Part shown: positions 1 through 8,460 of the stretch, in pieces
Position numbering within the stretch: the stretch's first letter is position 1
How the letters are laid out: the number at the start of each line of letters is the position of its first letter
Assembly: GCF_000993785.3 (NCBI RefSeq)
Contig: NZ_CP009922.3
Location: 1,736,001-1,800,000 of the forward strand
Source: Streptomyces xiamenensis
GTDB lineage: Bacteria; Actinomycetota; Actinomycetes; Streptomycetales; Streptomycetaceae
Direction: 5' to 3'
Length of the DNA: 64,000 bases
The notes under the pieces: generated by a model
Database searches by the model: none
Told to the model about the DNA's origin: nothing
Seen by the model: the letters and a program-made list of their open reading frames with translations, nothing else
Program-made: the position numbers and the translations under genes

Positions 1-47
1 ATCGATATCACCCACGGTTGGCGAAAAGATTTGCGGCGCCGCTCCCC

Positions 48-587
48 TCAGGCGGAGGTCCGTCCCTCGATTCTGGCCAGCGCGTCGTCCGCGCCGTACG
101 GCTGGAGGTACGGCAGCCACCGCGGATCGCGGTGGCCGGTGCCGATGATGCGCCAGGCGAGCCCGGAGGGCGGCCCCGGCTTGTGCCGCAGCCGCCAGCC
201 CAGCTCGGCGACCTGCCGGTCGGCCTTGATGTGGTTGCAGCTGCGGCAGGCGGCGACGACGTTCTCCCAGGCGTGCGCGCCGCCCCGGCTGCGCGGGATC
301 ACATGGTCGACGCTGGTGGCCACGGCCCCGCAGTACGCGCACCGGCCGCCGTCGCGGGCGAACAGCGCCCGCCGGGTGAGCGGCACGGAGCCCCGGTAGG
401 GAACCCGGACGAAGCGTTTGAGCCGTACCACGCTGGGTGCCGGTATGGCATGGGTGGCGCTGCGCATCAGGACGTCCGAGTCCTCCAGACTCACCGCCTT
501 GTCGTTCAGCAGCAGAATGAGCGCGCGGCGGATGGGGACGACGCCGAGCGGCTCGTACGAGGCATTGAGAACCAGGACCTGCGGCAC
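48..587 (-). CDS. HNH endonuclease
   Basis: A 179-residue HNH family nuclease. The zinc/HNH core is visible: CAYC (Cys83, Cys86), Asp94-His95, Asn109 and CRSCN (Cys114, Cys117, Asn118), the layout of the compact bacterial HNH (McrA-like) fold. The GTG start at 587 is chosen because GGAGGG lies six bases upstream and the protein then begins with VPQVLVLNASYEPLG, the usual N-terminus of this actinobacterial family. A much longer open frame continues upstream but has no similarity and lies antisense to the channel gene. The gene is divergent from the MscS gene. Its cellular role is not established; family members are predicted DNA nucleases. Confidence 0.9.
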   Translation of the reverse strand: MPQVLVLNASYEPLGVVPIRRALILLLNDKAVSLEDSDVLMRSATHAIPAPSVVRLKRFVRVPYRGSVPLTRRALFARDGGRCAYCGAVATSVDHVIPRSRGGAHAWENVVAACRSCNHIKADRQVAELGWRLRHKPGPPSGLAWRIIGTGHRDPRWLPYLQPYGADDALARIEGRTSA

Positions 588-794
588 GGATGCCCTCCAG
601 TTCCGTCGGCGGCGCGTGGCTCGCGCCGGGACGATCTCCCACAGTGTGTCCCGGCCGCGGGGGAAAGCGCCACCACGAACAGGGAATGCACCGATGGTGT
701 CATTCGCCACACCTGCCCCGTATTGCTCATACTTCTCCCTGCCCCGGGCCGGAACCGGACCGGTGGGGGCCCCTTCCCCGATTACGGTGGACGG

Positions 795-1703
795 GTGAGC
801 AGGGAGAACTGGGAAGCCTGGCTGGGCACGGGCCTGCGCGTCGCGCTGATCGTGGTGATCGCCTTCGTGCTGCGCGCCGTTGTGCGCCGGTCCATCAGCC
901 GGCTCATCAAGCGCATGCACCGCGACGACAAGCGCCGCACCGGCGGCCGGAGCGGCGGCTCGCTGCTGGCCAGCCCCGAACGGCGGATCCAGCGCGCCGC
1001 CGCCATCGGCTCCGTGCTGCGCAGCGCCGCCTCGGTCATGGTCCTGGGCACCGCCGCGCTGATGGTCCTGTCCCAGCTGGAGATCGAACTGGGCCCGCTG
1101 ATCGCCAGCGCCGGCTTCCTCGGCGTGGCGATCGGCTTCGGCGCGCGCAACCTGGTCACCGACGTGCTGAGCGGAATGTTCATGCTGCTGGAGGACCAGT
1201 ACGGGGTCGGGGACCGGATCGACGCGGGCGAGGCGACCGGGACCGTGGTGGAGATAGGGCTGCGGGTCACCACCCTGCGCGGCGAGAACGGCGAGCTGTG
1301 GTACGTGCGCAACGGCGAGATCAAGCGCGTCGCCAACCTCAGCCAGGGCTGGGCCACCGCCCAGCTCGACATCGAGGTCCGCGCGGACGCCGACTACGAG
1401 CAGGTGCGCAAGCTGATCACCGGCGCGGGCGAGGAACTGCGGACGGCCGGCAGCCCCTGGGACGAACTGGTGTGGGAACCCCTGGAGGTCCTGGGCCTTG
1501 AGTCGGTGACGCTGGACTCCATGGTGGTGAAGGTGCGGGCCCGCACCATGCCCGGCAAGGCCGTGACCGTGGAACGGGAACTGCGGCGCCGCGTCAAGCA
1601 GACGCTGGACGAGGCCGGAATCGCGCAGGTGGACGCGGCCGGCGTGACGCTGGAGAAGCTTCGAGCTGCGCCGGGCGCGACGCTCCGTAACACTGAGGGG
1701 TGA
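795..1703 (+). CDS. MscS-family mechanosensitive ion channel
   Basis: A 302-residue small-conductance mechanosensitive channel. The N-terminus carries a transmembrane helix (about residues 8-28), followed by a basic loop, a second helix, and the pore-lining segment with the MscS signature GFLGVAIGFGARNLVTD and FMLLEDQYGVGD. The C-terminal half is the cytoplasmic beta/alpha vestibule domain. The GTG start at 795 has a weak GGTGG site upstream. Open frame extends far upstream but is antisense to the HNH gene and has no membrane-protein character. Such channels release solutes during hypo-osmotic shock. The oxidoreductase gene follows 31 bases later on the same strand. Confidence 0.9.
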   Translation: MSRENWEAWLGTGLRVALIVVIAFVLRAVVRRSISRLIKRMHRDDKRRTGGRSGGSLLASPERRIQRAAAIGSVLRSAASVMVLGTAALMVLSQLEIELGPLIASAGFLGVAIGFGARNLVTDVLSGMFMLLEDQYGVGDRIDAGEATGTVVEIGLRVTTLRGENGELWYVRNGEIKRVANLSQGWATAQLDIEVRADADYEQVRKLITGAGEELRTAGSPWDELVWEPLEVLGLESVTLDSMVVKVRARTMPGKAVTVERELRRRVKQTLDEAGIAQVDAAGVTLEKLRAAPGATLRNTEG

Positions 1704-1734
1704 GGAGCGAAGCGACCTGGGAGGCGATCTCACT

Positions 1735-2640
1735 ATGCGCGCACTGACCTACACGGATTACGGCGACCCTTCGGTGCTGCGGGTGACCGAGCAACCGGAG
1801 CCGCACGCGGGGCCCGGCCAAGTCCGGATCGCGGTGCGCGCGGCGGCGGTGAACCCCATCGACTGGAAGATCAGGCGCGGCCTCTTCGACGAGACCTCGC
1901 CGCTCGCCTTCCCCGCCATCCCGGGCACGGACGCGGCCGGTGTCGTCGACGAGGTCGGCTCCGGAGTGGCCGGGGTGTCGGTCGGTGACGAGGTCTTCGG
2001 CTCCGGACAGAGCGCGTCCGCGCAGTACGCGGTGCTCGACCACTACACGGTCAAGCCGGCGGAGCTCACCTGGGAGCAGGCGTCCGGGCTGCCGGTGACC
2101 TCGGAGACCGCGATGCGCGCGCTGCGCCTGCTGGGGGTGACGACGGGGCAGACGCTGCTGATCGAGGGCGCGGCCGGCGGAGTGGGCAGCGCGGCGGCGC
2201 AGTTCGCGGTGGCCAACGGCATCACCGTGATCGGCACGGCGAGCGACCGCAACCAGGACTACCTGCGCTCGCTGGGGGTGCTGCCGACGACGTACGGGGC
2301 GGGCCTGCGGGAACGGGTGGCACAGCTGGCGCCGCAGGGGGTGGACGCGGTGTTCGACACGGCGGGTTCGGGGTCGCTGCCCGAGCTGATCGAGATCGCG
2401 GGCGATCCGGGCCGGGTGGTGAGCATCGCGGACTTCTCCGCGCCGCAGCACGGGGCGCGGGTCACCTCGGCGATGTCGGACGAGCCGGCGTACGACGCGC
2501 TGCCGCAGGCCGCCGATCTGGCCCGGGAGGGGCGGTTCACGGTGGCGATCGACTCGGAGTATCCGCTGGACGCGGGCGCGAAGGCGCACGAGCGCAGCGA
2601 GGGCGGCCACGTGCGCGGAAAGATCGTGCTCACCGTCTAG
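1735..2640 (+). CDS. NADP-dependent quinone oxidoreductase (MDR family)
   Basis: A 301-residue medium-chain dehydrogenase/reductase of the zinc-independent quinone oxidoreductase type. The N-terminal GroES-like domain shows AVNPIDWKIRRG and the GTDAAGVVDEVG stretch. The Rossmann part carries GAAGGVGSAAAQFA followed by IGTAS, the cofactor-binding motif. The cysteine ligands of zinc-dependent alcohol dehydrogenases are absent. Such enzymes reduce quinones or enones with NADPH. ATG at 1735 has GGGAGG upstream with a long spacer. The gene probably shares transcription with the channel gene just upstream. Confidence 0.88.
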   Translation: MRALTYTDYGDPSVLRVTEQPEPHAGPGQVRIAVRAAAVNPIDWKIRRGLFDETSPLAFPAIPGTDAAGVVDEVGSGVAGVSVGDEVFGSGQSASAQYAVLDHYTVKPAELTWEQASGLPVTSETAMRALRLLGVTTGQTLLIEGAAGGVGSAAAQFAVANGITVIGTASDRNQDYLRSLGVLPTTYGAGLRERVAQLAPQGVDAVFDTAGSGSLPELIEIAGDPGRVVSIADFSAPQHGARVTSAMSDEPAYDALPQAADLAREGRFTVAIDSEYPLDAGAKAHERSEGGHVRGKIVLTV

Positions 2641-2882
2641 ACGAGTGAGTCCGATGTGTGTTTTGGCCGCGGCTCAGGCGGAGGGCGTCGGCTGGGTGTG
2701 ACTCCTGGCCCGGACGCCCTCTTGGCGGCACTCACGCGTCCATCGATGACCCTGTGGTCCTGTTCCCGGATCGCGAGACACGGCATGCCGACGGATCCGC
2801 CCGAGCCGGCTCTGCCGGCTGTGCTGACCCGTCCACCGGCACAGACCCATCATCCGTTCGGGGGTCGTTACCGGCAGCACGG
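2641..2882. other. Intergenic stretch without a convincing gene
   Basis: Short open frames exist on both strands but none has a good ribosome site or recognisable product. It has no obvious repeats. It leads into the promoter of the toxin-antitoxin pair. Confidence 0.5.
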
Positions 2883-2912
2883 TTGCGTTTGCTTCGCCTG
2901 TTGCGGATAATT
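2883..2912 (+). promoter_or_regulatory. Probable sigma-70-type promoter of the toxin-antitoxin operon
   Basis: TTGCGT (2883-2888) and ATAATT (2907-2912) are separated by 18 bases, close to the vegetative -35/-10 consensus. The stretch is clearly more AT-rich than its surroundings. Transcription would start near 2919, leaving a short leader before the antitoxin start. Seen by eye only. Confidence 0.45.
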
Positions 2913-2935
2913 CGAATACGAGGATGGAGGACGCC

Positions 2936-3400
2936 ATGGGGACTGCAGCGGGCAAGAAGCTCGAACCAGGCGTAGTCGACGCGGCCGACGCACAGCGAGC
3001 GCTGCGGCGAATCAACGATTACCTCTCACGGACTTCCCGGAGCGACGAAGACGTCCAGGTGCACCTGGAGACCGGAGCCGGCGACGAGGCGCTTGTCCTG
3101 CCGCGTCCCGTGGCGGAGATGTTCGCCTCGATGCTGGCAGCCCTGGCCAATGGCCAAGGCATCCAGATCATGCCGGTCGACGCCGAGCTGACGACCCAGC
3201 AGGCTGCCGACATGCTCAATGTGTCCCGCCCGTACCTGATCGGGCTCCTTGAATCCGGGGAGATCCGCTTCAGACTTGTGGGCCGCCACCGCCGTATCCG
3301 CTTTGCTGATCTACATCAGTACCTGCGTGAGGACGACGCGAGGCGCAAGGAGACAGCCGACGAACTGATGGAACTGGATCAAGATCTGGGGCTGCTCTGA
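2936..3400 (+). CDS. Excisionase/MerR-like HTH antitoxin
   Basis: A 154-residue protein with a C-terminal excisionase-family DNA-binding domain: ELTTQQAADMLNVSRPYLIGLLESGEIRFRLVGRHRRIRFADLHQYL, about residues 82-130 (given here as family-typical sub-motifs TTQQAADMLNVSRPYL and GRHRRIRFADL). The N-terminal half is helical and may bind the toxin. ATG at 2936 is preferred over the in-frame ATG at 2924 because GGAGG sits five bases before it. The stop is one base from the ATG of the PIN-domain gene, so the two are translationally coupled. HTH-excisionase plus PIN pairs are a known actinobacterial type II toxin-antitoxin arrangement. The protein is expected to repress its own promoter and neutralise the toxin. 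Confidence 0.8.
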   Translation: MGTAAGKKLEPGVVDAADAQRALRRINDYLSRTSRSDEDVQVHLETGAGDEALVLPRPVAEMFASMLAALANGQGIQIMPVDAELTTQQAADMLNVSRPYLIGLLESGEIRFRLVGRHRRIRFADLHQYLREDDARRKETADELMELDQDLGLL

Positions 3401-3401
3401 C

Positions 3402-3983
3402 ATGGCGTTTGTCGTGATCTACGACGCATGCGCCTTATATCCGAACACACTGCGGGATCTGCTGATCCGCGTCAGCCAGAGAGGCTTCGTCCGCGCGAGA
3501 TGGACCGAGGCGATCCTGGACGAGGTGGACCGGAATATCGCCTTGAACTACGACATCGCTCCTGAGAACTTGGCACGCCGCAGATCGCTCATGAACCAGG
3601 CGGTACGCGATTGTCTGGTCACGGGCTTCGAGCCACTCGTCGAAGGGCTCGAGTTGCCCGACAAGGACGACAGGCATGTGCTGGCCGCGGCCATCCGGGC
3701 GAGCGCCCAAGTGATCGTTACGGACAATCGCAAAGACTTCCCGTGCGACTACCTCGCCAAGTGGGACATTGAACGCAGGTCCGCGGACGATTTCATGTTG
3801 GATCTCATGGGCCTGGACGATCGCGTCGTGTACGCCTGTGTGCAAGAGATCGCCACTTCCCACCGGCGCCCGCCGCAGACGTTCGACGATGTGCTGGGCC
3901 AGTTGGAGAGGTCCGGACTGACCGAGTCCGTGGCCGCCCTGCGCCGTGGACCTGGAGCCGTGAACGGGCAAGGCGCTTACTGA
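3402..3983 (+). CDS. PIN-domain ribonuclease toxin (VapC-like)
   Basis: A 193-residue PIN domain protein. Acidic active-site candidates are visible: Asp8 in VVIYDACALYP, the Glu in the EAILDEVDRN helix, the Asp of PDKDDRHVLAAAI and Asp in VIVTDNRKDFP. PIN toxins are Mg2+-dependent RNases that cleave tRNA or rRNA. It is longer than a typical VapC (about 130), with a C-terminal helical extension. Codon 12 (3435-3437) is TTA, the rare leucine codon read by the developmental tRNA BldA in Streptomyces, so full-length toxin may only be made late in growth. It follows the HTH antitoxin by one base. Confidence 0.82.
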   Translation: MAFVVIYDACALYPNTLRDLLIRVSQRGFVRARWTEAILDEVDRNIALNYDIAPENLARRRSLMNQAVRDCLVTGFEPLVEGLELPDKDDRHVLAAAIRASAQVIVTDNRKDFPCDYLAKWDIERRSADDFMLDLMGLDDRVVYACVQEIATSHRRPPQTFDDVLGQLERSGLTESVAALRRGPGAVNGQGAY

Positions 3984-4117
3984 GCCACGGGCAGAGACGG
4001 AGCTGCGTCCTCCGCCGCGCGAGGAAGAGACCTGGAAAGAAGCGCCATGCGCTTGCCGGGGCCGTGTCGTGACCTGAGGAGGCCCGAGTCTGGCGGCCGG
4101 AGATCCCGGGCCACACA

Positions 4118-4765
4118 ATGGCGCGCATGACGCATTCCGATGTCGAGGCCGAGGTCGAGATCCGCCGCTACCGTCCGGGCGATGCCGCCGACGCCGCGGC
4201 CCTGCGGCGGATCTGCGTCCGCACCGGGTACAACGGCGGGGACGCCCGGGGCCATTACCGCGATCCGGGGGTGCTGCCGGCGCTGTTCGCCACCCCGTAC
4301 GCCGAACTCGCCCCGGAGCTGGTGTTCGTGGCGGACGAGGGGGACGGGCCGATCGGCTACATCGTGGGCGCGGCCGACACCCGGGCGTTCTACCGCGCGT
4401 TCCGCGCCACGTGGCTGCCCCGGGTGCGGGACCGCTTCCCGGAGCTGGCCGGGGCGACGGACATGGACGGCGAACTGCGCGGCCTGCTGCACGCGCCGGA
4501 GCGGATGATCGACGCCGAGGTGGTGCGAGAGCACCCCGCCCATCTGCACATCGACCTGCTGCCGCGGGGGCAGCGGCGTGGTCTGGGCACCCGGCTGATG
4601 ACGGCGTACCTCGACGCGCTGCGCGAACGCGGCGTCCCCGGCGTCCATCTGGGCATGAACCCGGCGAACACCGCCGCGCACGCCTTCTACACCCGGCTGG
4701 GCTTCGTCACCCTCCGCGAGCCGACCGAGGAGGCCCAGGTGCTGTATCTGGGCCTGCGGCTGTAG
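4118..4765 (+). CDS. GNAT family N-acetyltransferase
   Basis: A 215-residue GCN5-related acetyltransferase. The acetyl-CoA pyrophosphate loop is seen as LPRGQRRGLGTRLM (about residues 148-161), followed by the alpha helix and the typical NTAAHAFYTRLGF motif near the C-terminus. It resembles glucosaminide-type GNATs of actinobacteria, with a long insertion between beta strands. The start could also be the ATG three codons later (4127). The substrate cannot be read from sequence. It ends convergent with another acetyltransferase gene. Confidence 0.85.
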   Translation: MARMTHSDVEAEVEIRRYRPGDAADAAALRRICVRTGYNGGDARGHYRDPGVLPALFATPYAELAPELVFVADEGDGPIGYIVGAADTRAFYRAFRATWLPRVRDRFPELAGATDMDGELRGLLHAPERMIDAEVVREHPAHLHIDLLPRGQRRGLGTRLMTAYLDALRERGVPGVHLGMNPANTAAHAFYTRLGFVTLREPTEEAQVLYLGLRL

Positions 4766-4801
4766 GACGGCCGGCGGTGCGGCGTCCCAAGGCGGCCGTC
4801 C
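4765..4801. terminator. Possible bidirectional terminator between convergent acetyltransferase genes
   Basis: Eight-base arms GGACGGCC (4765-4772) and GGCCGTCC (4794-4801) flank a GC-rich loop, directly after the stop of the forward gene and before the stop of the reverse gene. No U-tract is present, as is usual in Streptomyces. Confidence 0.4.
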
Positions 4802-4807
4802 GGCCGC

Positions 4808-5365
4808 TCAGGGGTGCCGGGCCCAGGTGAGCAGGGTGACCGCGCGGCCCCGGATCTCCCGGTGCAGCGGCTCGTCCGGCGCCAGGGTGAACCCGGCGGC
4901 GCGGGCGACGGCGTTGGAGGCCGCGTTCTCCGGCTCGATCCGCAGGATCACCCGCGGGACGGGCAGCTCGGTCAGGGCGTACTCGGCCAGCAGCCGCACC
5001 GCGCGGGCGGCCAGTCCCCGGCCGCGGTGGGCGGGGCCCACGGTGTAGCCCAGTTCGGCCTCGCGTTCGGCGTCCGCGTTGGGGAACAGCACGGCCTCGC
5101 CCAGCGGGGTGGTCCCGTCCACGGTGATGGCCAGCTGAACGCGGCGGCCGGCGGGCCGGGAGTCGCGGGCCTTCGCCAGGTAGTCATCGGCGGCGGCCTC
5201 GTCGAACGGTGAACGCAGCGGGGTCCACCGGGCGATCTCCGGGTCGTCGAACAGCGCCACCATGGCGGCCCGGTCGGCCGCCGTCCACTCGCGCAGCTGC
5301 ACGCCGTGGCCCGTCAGCCGCAGCGGGGCCAGGGGCAGCACGTATACGGGTTCCTCGCCGGTCAT
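4808..5365 (-). CDS. GNAT family N-acetyltransferase (RimJ/RimL type)
   Basis: A 185-residue acetyltransferase. The N-terminal TGHGVQLREWTAADRAAMVALFDD and the PAHRGRGLAARAVRLLAEYA acetyl-CoA loop (about residues 122-141), then NAASNAVARAAGFT, are typical of the RimJ/RimL branch that acetylates protein N-termini or small amines. It stands alone, convergent with the upstream GNAT gene. The true substrate is unknown. Confidence 0.85.
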   Translation of the reverse strand: MTGEEPVYVLPLAPLRLTGHGVQLREWTAADRAAMVALFDDPEIARWTPLRSPFDEAAADDYLAKARDSRPAGRRVQLAITVDGTTPLGEAVLFPNADAEREAELGYTVGPAHRGRGLAARAVRLLAEYALTELPVPRVILRIEPENAASNAVARAAGFTLAPDEPLHREIRGRAVTLLTWARHP

Positions 5366-5521
5366 GCTGGTGATCTTGCCCGGTGATCATCGATCTTGGA
5401 AGTGGTCGTTCACATCACGGAAGCCGGCGTGGCGGCCGACCGGGCGGGTACGGACGTACGCGGCGTCTCACACCCCGTACGTGTGCCCGGGCCCCGGCCG
5501 GCCGCCACGGCGTGGCGTGTG

Positions 5522-6637
5522 TCAGCCCACCCGGTCGCGGACCCACACGCCCGCTTCCTTGAGCGGCGCGGTGCCGGAGAACTGACCGGCGGCGCAGGAG
5601 CCCTCGCGGAAGACGGCGCCCGAGCGCCAGTCGTCGGAGAAGTTCCAGTTGGCCCAGCTGATGCCCTTGGCGGCCATCAGATCCAGGTAGCGCTGCGACA
5701 TGGCGAAGTCGTTGGCGCCTTCTCCCGCGTAGTCCTGGGTGCCCCATTCGGTGACGAAGATCGGCAGCCGGTCCGAGGCCCGGTCCAGGACGGAGAGGTA
5801 GTGGTCGCGGTGCGAGGCCGCGTAGAAGTGGAAGGTGTACGCGATGTTGTCGGCGTTGACCGGGTTGGCGACGATCTCGTTCTCGTCGGCCCCGTCGGAG
5901 ACGCCGAGCGAGGACCAGCCACGGGTGCCGACCAGGACGACGGCGTCGGGCGCCCCGGCCCTGACCACCGGGATGACCTCCTCGGCGTAGCTCTTGATGG
6001 ACTGCCAGCTGACGCCGTTGGGCTCGTTGGCGATCTCGTAGAGCAGGTTGTCCTGGTGGCCGTGGCGGGCGGTGATGTCGGTGAAGAACCGCTTCGCGAG
6101 GGCGGTGTTGGCGTTCGGGTCGCCGGGGCTCAGCTGGTGCCAGTCGACGATCACGTACAGCCCGCGCGCGGTGGCCTGGTCGATGACCCGGCTGACGATG
6201 TCGGTGAAGCGCTGCGGGTCGGTCGCGTATCCGCCCTCCTGCACATAGGTGGACACCCTCAGCAGCGACGCGCCCCAGTCGTAGGCGAGGGCGTCCAGCG
6301 AGCCCTCGGTCAGGCAGTGCTCGAACCACTGGGTGCCGTGGCTGCTCATGCCGCGCAGCTGGACGGGACTGCCGTCCTCGCCGCACAGCCTCAGGCCGCA
6401 GATCTCCAGGGCGCCGTGCTGCTGGTACGGGGTGACGGCCTCGGCGCGCCGCGGCTCGTCGGGGGTGTCGCCGCCGGAGGCCGTGGCGGTGGCGGTGCCG
6501 CCGCCCAGCCACAGCGCCGCGGCGGCGCCGGTCGCGGTGAGCAGCGCGGCCAGCGAGGCGAGGGCGCGGGTTCCGGGCCGCTTCCGGCGCCGGTGTGCGG
6601 CGGGAGCGCCGCTGTCGGTGGTGGGGGTGTGGCTCAT
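5522..6637 (-). CDS. Secreted glycoside hydrolase family 5 endoglucanase
   Basis: A 371-residue GH5 cellulase. It begins with a charged N-terminus followed by a hydrophobic stretch (about residues 24-50, ALASLAALLTATGAAAALWL), a signal peptide or anchor. The catalytic core shows VDWHQL, YEIANEPNG (acid/base Glu205) and IFVTEWGT (nucleophile Glu297), diagnostic for clan A GH5 enzymes cleaving beta-1,4-glucans. There is no carbohydrate-binding module. ATG at 6637 is chosen for the GAGAGG site upstream; a longer in-frame start at 6709 has none. No CebR box (the palindrome that controls cellulases in Streptomyces) is seen upstream, so regulation may differ. Confidence 0.92.
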   Translation of the reverse strand: MSHTPTTDSGAPAAHRRRKRPGTRALASLAALLTATGAAAALWLGGGTATATASGGDTPDEPRRAEAVTPYQQHGALEICGLRLCGEDGSPVQLRGMSSHGTQWFEHCLTEGSLDALAYDWGASLLRVSTYVQEGGYATDPQRFTDIVSRVIDQATARGLYVIVDWHQLSPGDPNANTALAKRFFTDITARHGHQDNLLYEIANEPNGVSWQSIKSYAEEVIPVVRAGAPDAVVLVGTRGWSSLGVSDGADENEIVANPVNADNIAYTFHFYAASHRDHYLSVLDRASDRLPIFVTEWGTQDYAGEGANDFAMSQRYLDLMAAKGISWANWNFSDDWRSGAVFREGSCAAGQFSGTAPLKEAGVWVRDRVG

Positions 6638-6741
6638 GGGACCTCTCGTCTGCCGTGGGGGAGGGATCGAGACCGATGTGAACGTAAGTGCAACCTGACG
6701 GGTGGTCAATGCGTGTCAGTTGGGGGACGGTGAAGACAGCC

Positions 6742-6757
6742 TTAAGGAGGCTTAAGA
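6742..6757. repeat. Paired CTTAAG motifs in the divergent promoter region
   Basis: CTTAAG occurs at 6742-6747 and again at 6752-6757, ten bases (one helical turn) apart, in a stretch reading GCCTTAAGGAGGCTTAAGAG. It lies between the divergent cellulase and GlnX-like genes. CTTAAG is rare in GC-rich DNA. It may be an operator for either gene; function unproven. Confidence 0.3.
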
Positions 6758-6907
6758 GCCGACTCCGGCGCACCCGGGGCACCTTCACGGCGCCCGGCGC
6801 GGGGCGCAACATCGCGATCGCGACAAGATCCCGGTAAAGACTGTCTGGATCACGGCACACCGGCCATACTTCTGGCCGTGGCCACACACCAGGGGGGAGG
6901 GCCCGAC

Positions 6908-8434
6908 GTGAGGCAGCCACCGCACACTCCGGCGCCGCCCGGCCTGCCCCCGGACACCCCGCCGCCACTGCCCGTGGCGCCGGACGTACCGGCCGCACCG
7001 CCGCCCGTACCGCCCGCCCCGCCCCGGCCGCCGGGCCGGCCCCGGCTCTCGGACTGGGCGAAGGGGGCACGCTCGCTGCGCACTTCGGCCCGTACCGAGC
7101 CGGGCCGGCCCCGGCTCTCGGACTGGGCGAAGGGGGCACGCTCGCTGCGCACTTCGGCCCGTACCGAGCCGGGCCGGCTGCGGATCATCGGGGCCGCCGT
7201 CGCCGCCGCGCTGCTGCTGTTCGGCGCGGCCACCGCCTGGCAGATCGGCGACCGCTCGGACGCCGCCGACACCCTCATCAACAGCAGCCAGCCGCTCAGC
7301 GCGGAGGCCGCCGACATCTACCGCTCGCTGGCCGACGCCAACACCACGGCGGCCGTGGCCTTCCTGACCGGCAGCGGCTCCGAACCCCAGGTGCGCGAGC
7401 GCTACGAGGAGCGCGTCGCCACCGCCGCCGCCCTGCTCACCCGCGCCGCCGCGCACACCGGCAACTCCGAGCAGGCCCAGCAGCTGATCGCCCTGCTCAA
7501 CGCCGAACTCCCGGTGTACACCGGGCTGGTGGAGACGGCTCGTGCCAACGACCGGCAGGGGCTGCCGCTGGGCGGTGCCTATCTGCGGTACGCCGACAGC
7601 CGGATGCAGGAAGTCCTGCTGCCGGCCGCCGAGTCGCTGTACGCGCTGGAGACCGGCCGTTTCCAGGACGACGCCCGGCGGGCGGGCGCCTGGCCCTGGT
7701 TCTCCCTGGCCGCCGCCGCGCTCGCGCTCGGCGTGCTGGCCTGGGCCCAGCGGCGGCACTGGCTGCGCACCCACCGGGTGTTCAACCAGGGCCTGCTGGC
7801 CGCCACCGGGGCGGCGCTGGTGCTGCTGCTGTGGCTGGTGGGCGCGCACACCTTCGCGAGGGCGGCGCTGGACGAGGCGGATCGCGGCGGGGCGCAGTCG
7901 CTCAGCGCGCTCAACGACGCCTGGATCGCGGCCCTCCAGGCCCGGGGCGCCGAGAGCATGACGCTGGTGGCACGGGGTTCGGGCACCGGCTTCGAGGAGA
8001 GCTACCAGGAGCGCATGGCCGAACTGGCCGGGCCGCAGGCCGACGACGCGCAGGACGGCGCGCCGCGCGGGCGGCTGGGTGCGGCCTGGCGGCTCGCCGA
8101 CGACGAGGACGGGCGGGACCCGATCGGGGCGGCCCACGCGGCGGTCGGCGAGTGGCGGGCCCTGCACGAAGAGGCCCGGCAGCGGGAGAACGCCGGGGAG
8201 TACCAGGAGGCGGTGGAACTCGTCATCGGCGAGGAATCGACGGGCAGTTCCTTCGACCGGGTCCACGAGGCACTGGAGCGGGCCGTCGCCCACGAGCAGG
8301 GCCAGTTCACCCGGGCCGCCGAACGGGCCGCCGCAGCGCAGACCGGACTGCTGGTCGGGTCGCTGGCGCTGGCGGCGCTGGCCGCCACGGGCACCGTGCT
8401 CGGCATCAACCGCAGGCTGGCGGAGTACGGGTGA
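6908..8434 (+). CDS. GlnX-like four-helix membrane sensor protein
   Basis: A 508-residue membrane protein opening the signalling operon. Residues 1-42 are proline-rich. Residues 43-88 are a perfect double copy of a basic 23-residue unit (GRPRLSDWAKGARSLRTSAR plus TEP). Four transmembrane helices follow: LRIIGAAVAAALLLFGAATA, FSLAAAALALGVLAWA, GLLAATGAALVLLLWLVGA and LLVGSLALAALAATGTVLG. Two helical extracytoplasmic loops lie between helices 1-2 and 3-4. This topology and the order membrane protein/GlnH/PknG match mycobacterial GlnX-GlnH-PknG, where GlnX passes the GlnH ligand state to the kinase. GTG at 6908 is preferred because GGGGGGAGG ends seven bases upstream; a GTG at 6878 is the alternative. 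Identity with GlnX is inferred from topology and context. Confidence 0.75.
   Translation: MRQPPHTPAPPGLPPDTPPPLPVAPDVPAAPPPVPPAPPRPPGRPRLSDWAKGARSLRTSARTEPGRPRLSDWAKGARSLRTSARTEPGRLRIIGAAVAAALLLFGAATAWQIGDRSDAADTLINSSQPLSAEAADIYRSLADANTTAAVAFLTGSGSEPQVRERYEERVATAAALLTRAAAHTGNSEQAQQLIALLNAELPVYTGLVETARANDRQGLPLGGAYLRYADSRMQEVLLPAAESLYALETGRFQDDARRAGAWPWFSLAAAALALGVLAWAQRRHWLRTHRVFNQGLLAATGAALVLLLWLVGAHTFARAALDEADRGGAQSLSALNDAWIAALQARGAESMTLVARGSGTGFEESYQERMAELAGPQADDAQDGAPRGRLGAAWRLADDEDGRDPIGAAHAAVGEWRALHEEARQRENAGEYQEAVELVIGEESTGSSFDRVHEALERAVAHEQGQFTRAAERAAAAQTGLLVGSLALAALAATGTVLGINRRLAEYG
7030..7178 (+). repeat. Perfect 69-bp tandem duplication inside the GlnX-like gene
   Basis: A 69-base unit (7033-7101) is repeated without a mismatch at 7102-7170, and the first eight bases recur a third time. 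It is in frame and duplicates 23 residues of the basic segment just before the first membrane helix. Identity at every third-codon position points to a recent duplication or ongoing slippage/recombination. Confidence 0.97.
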
Positions 8435-8460
8435 TCCGGGGTGAGGGCGGAGGTGCGGCG

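Noticed and set aside
1..47. Sequence at the left window edge
   Set aside because: Too short to support a gene or element.
2656..2975. Small open frames between the oxidoreductase and the antitoxin genes
   Set aside because: No ribosome site, no similarity, and they overlap the probable promoter and antitoxin start.
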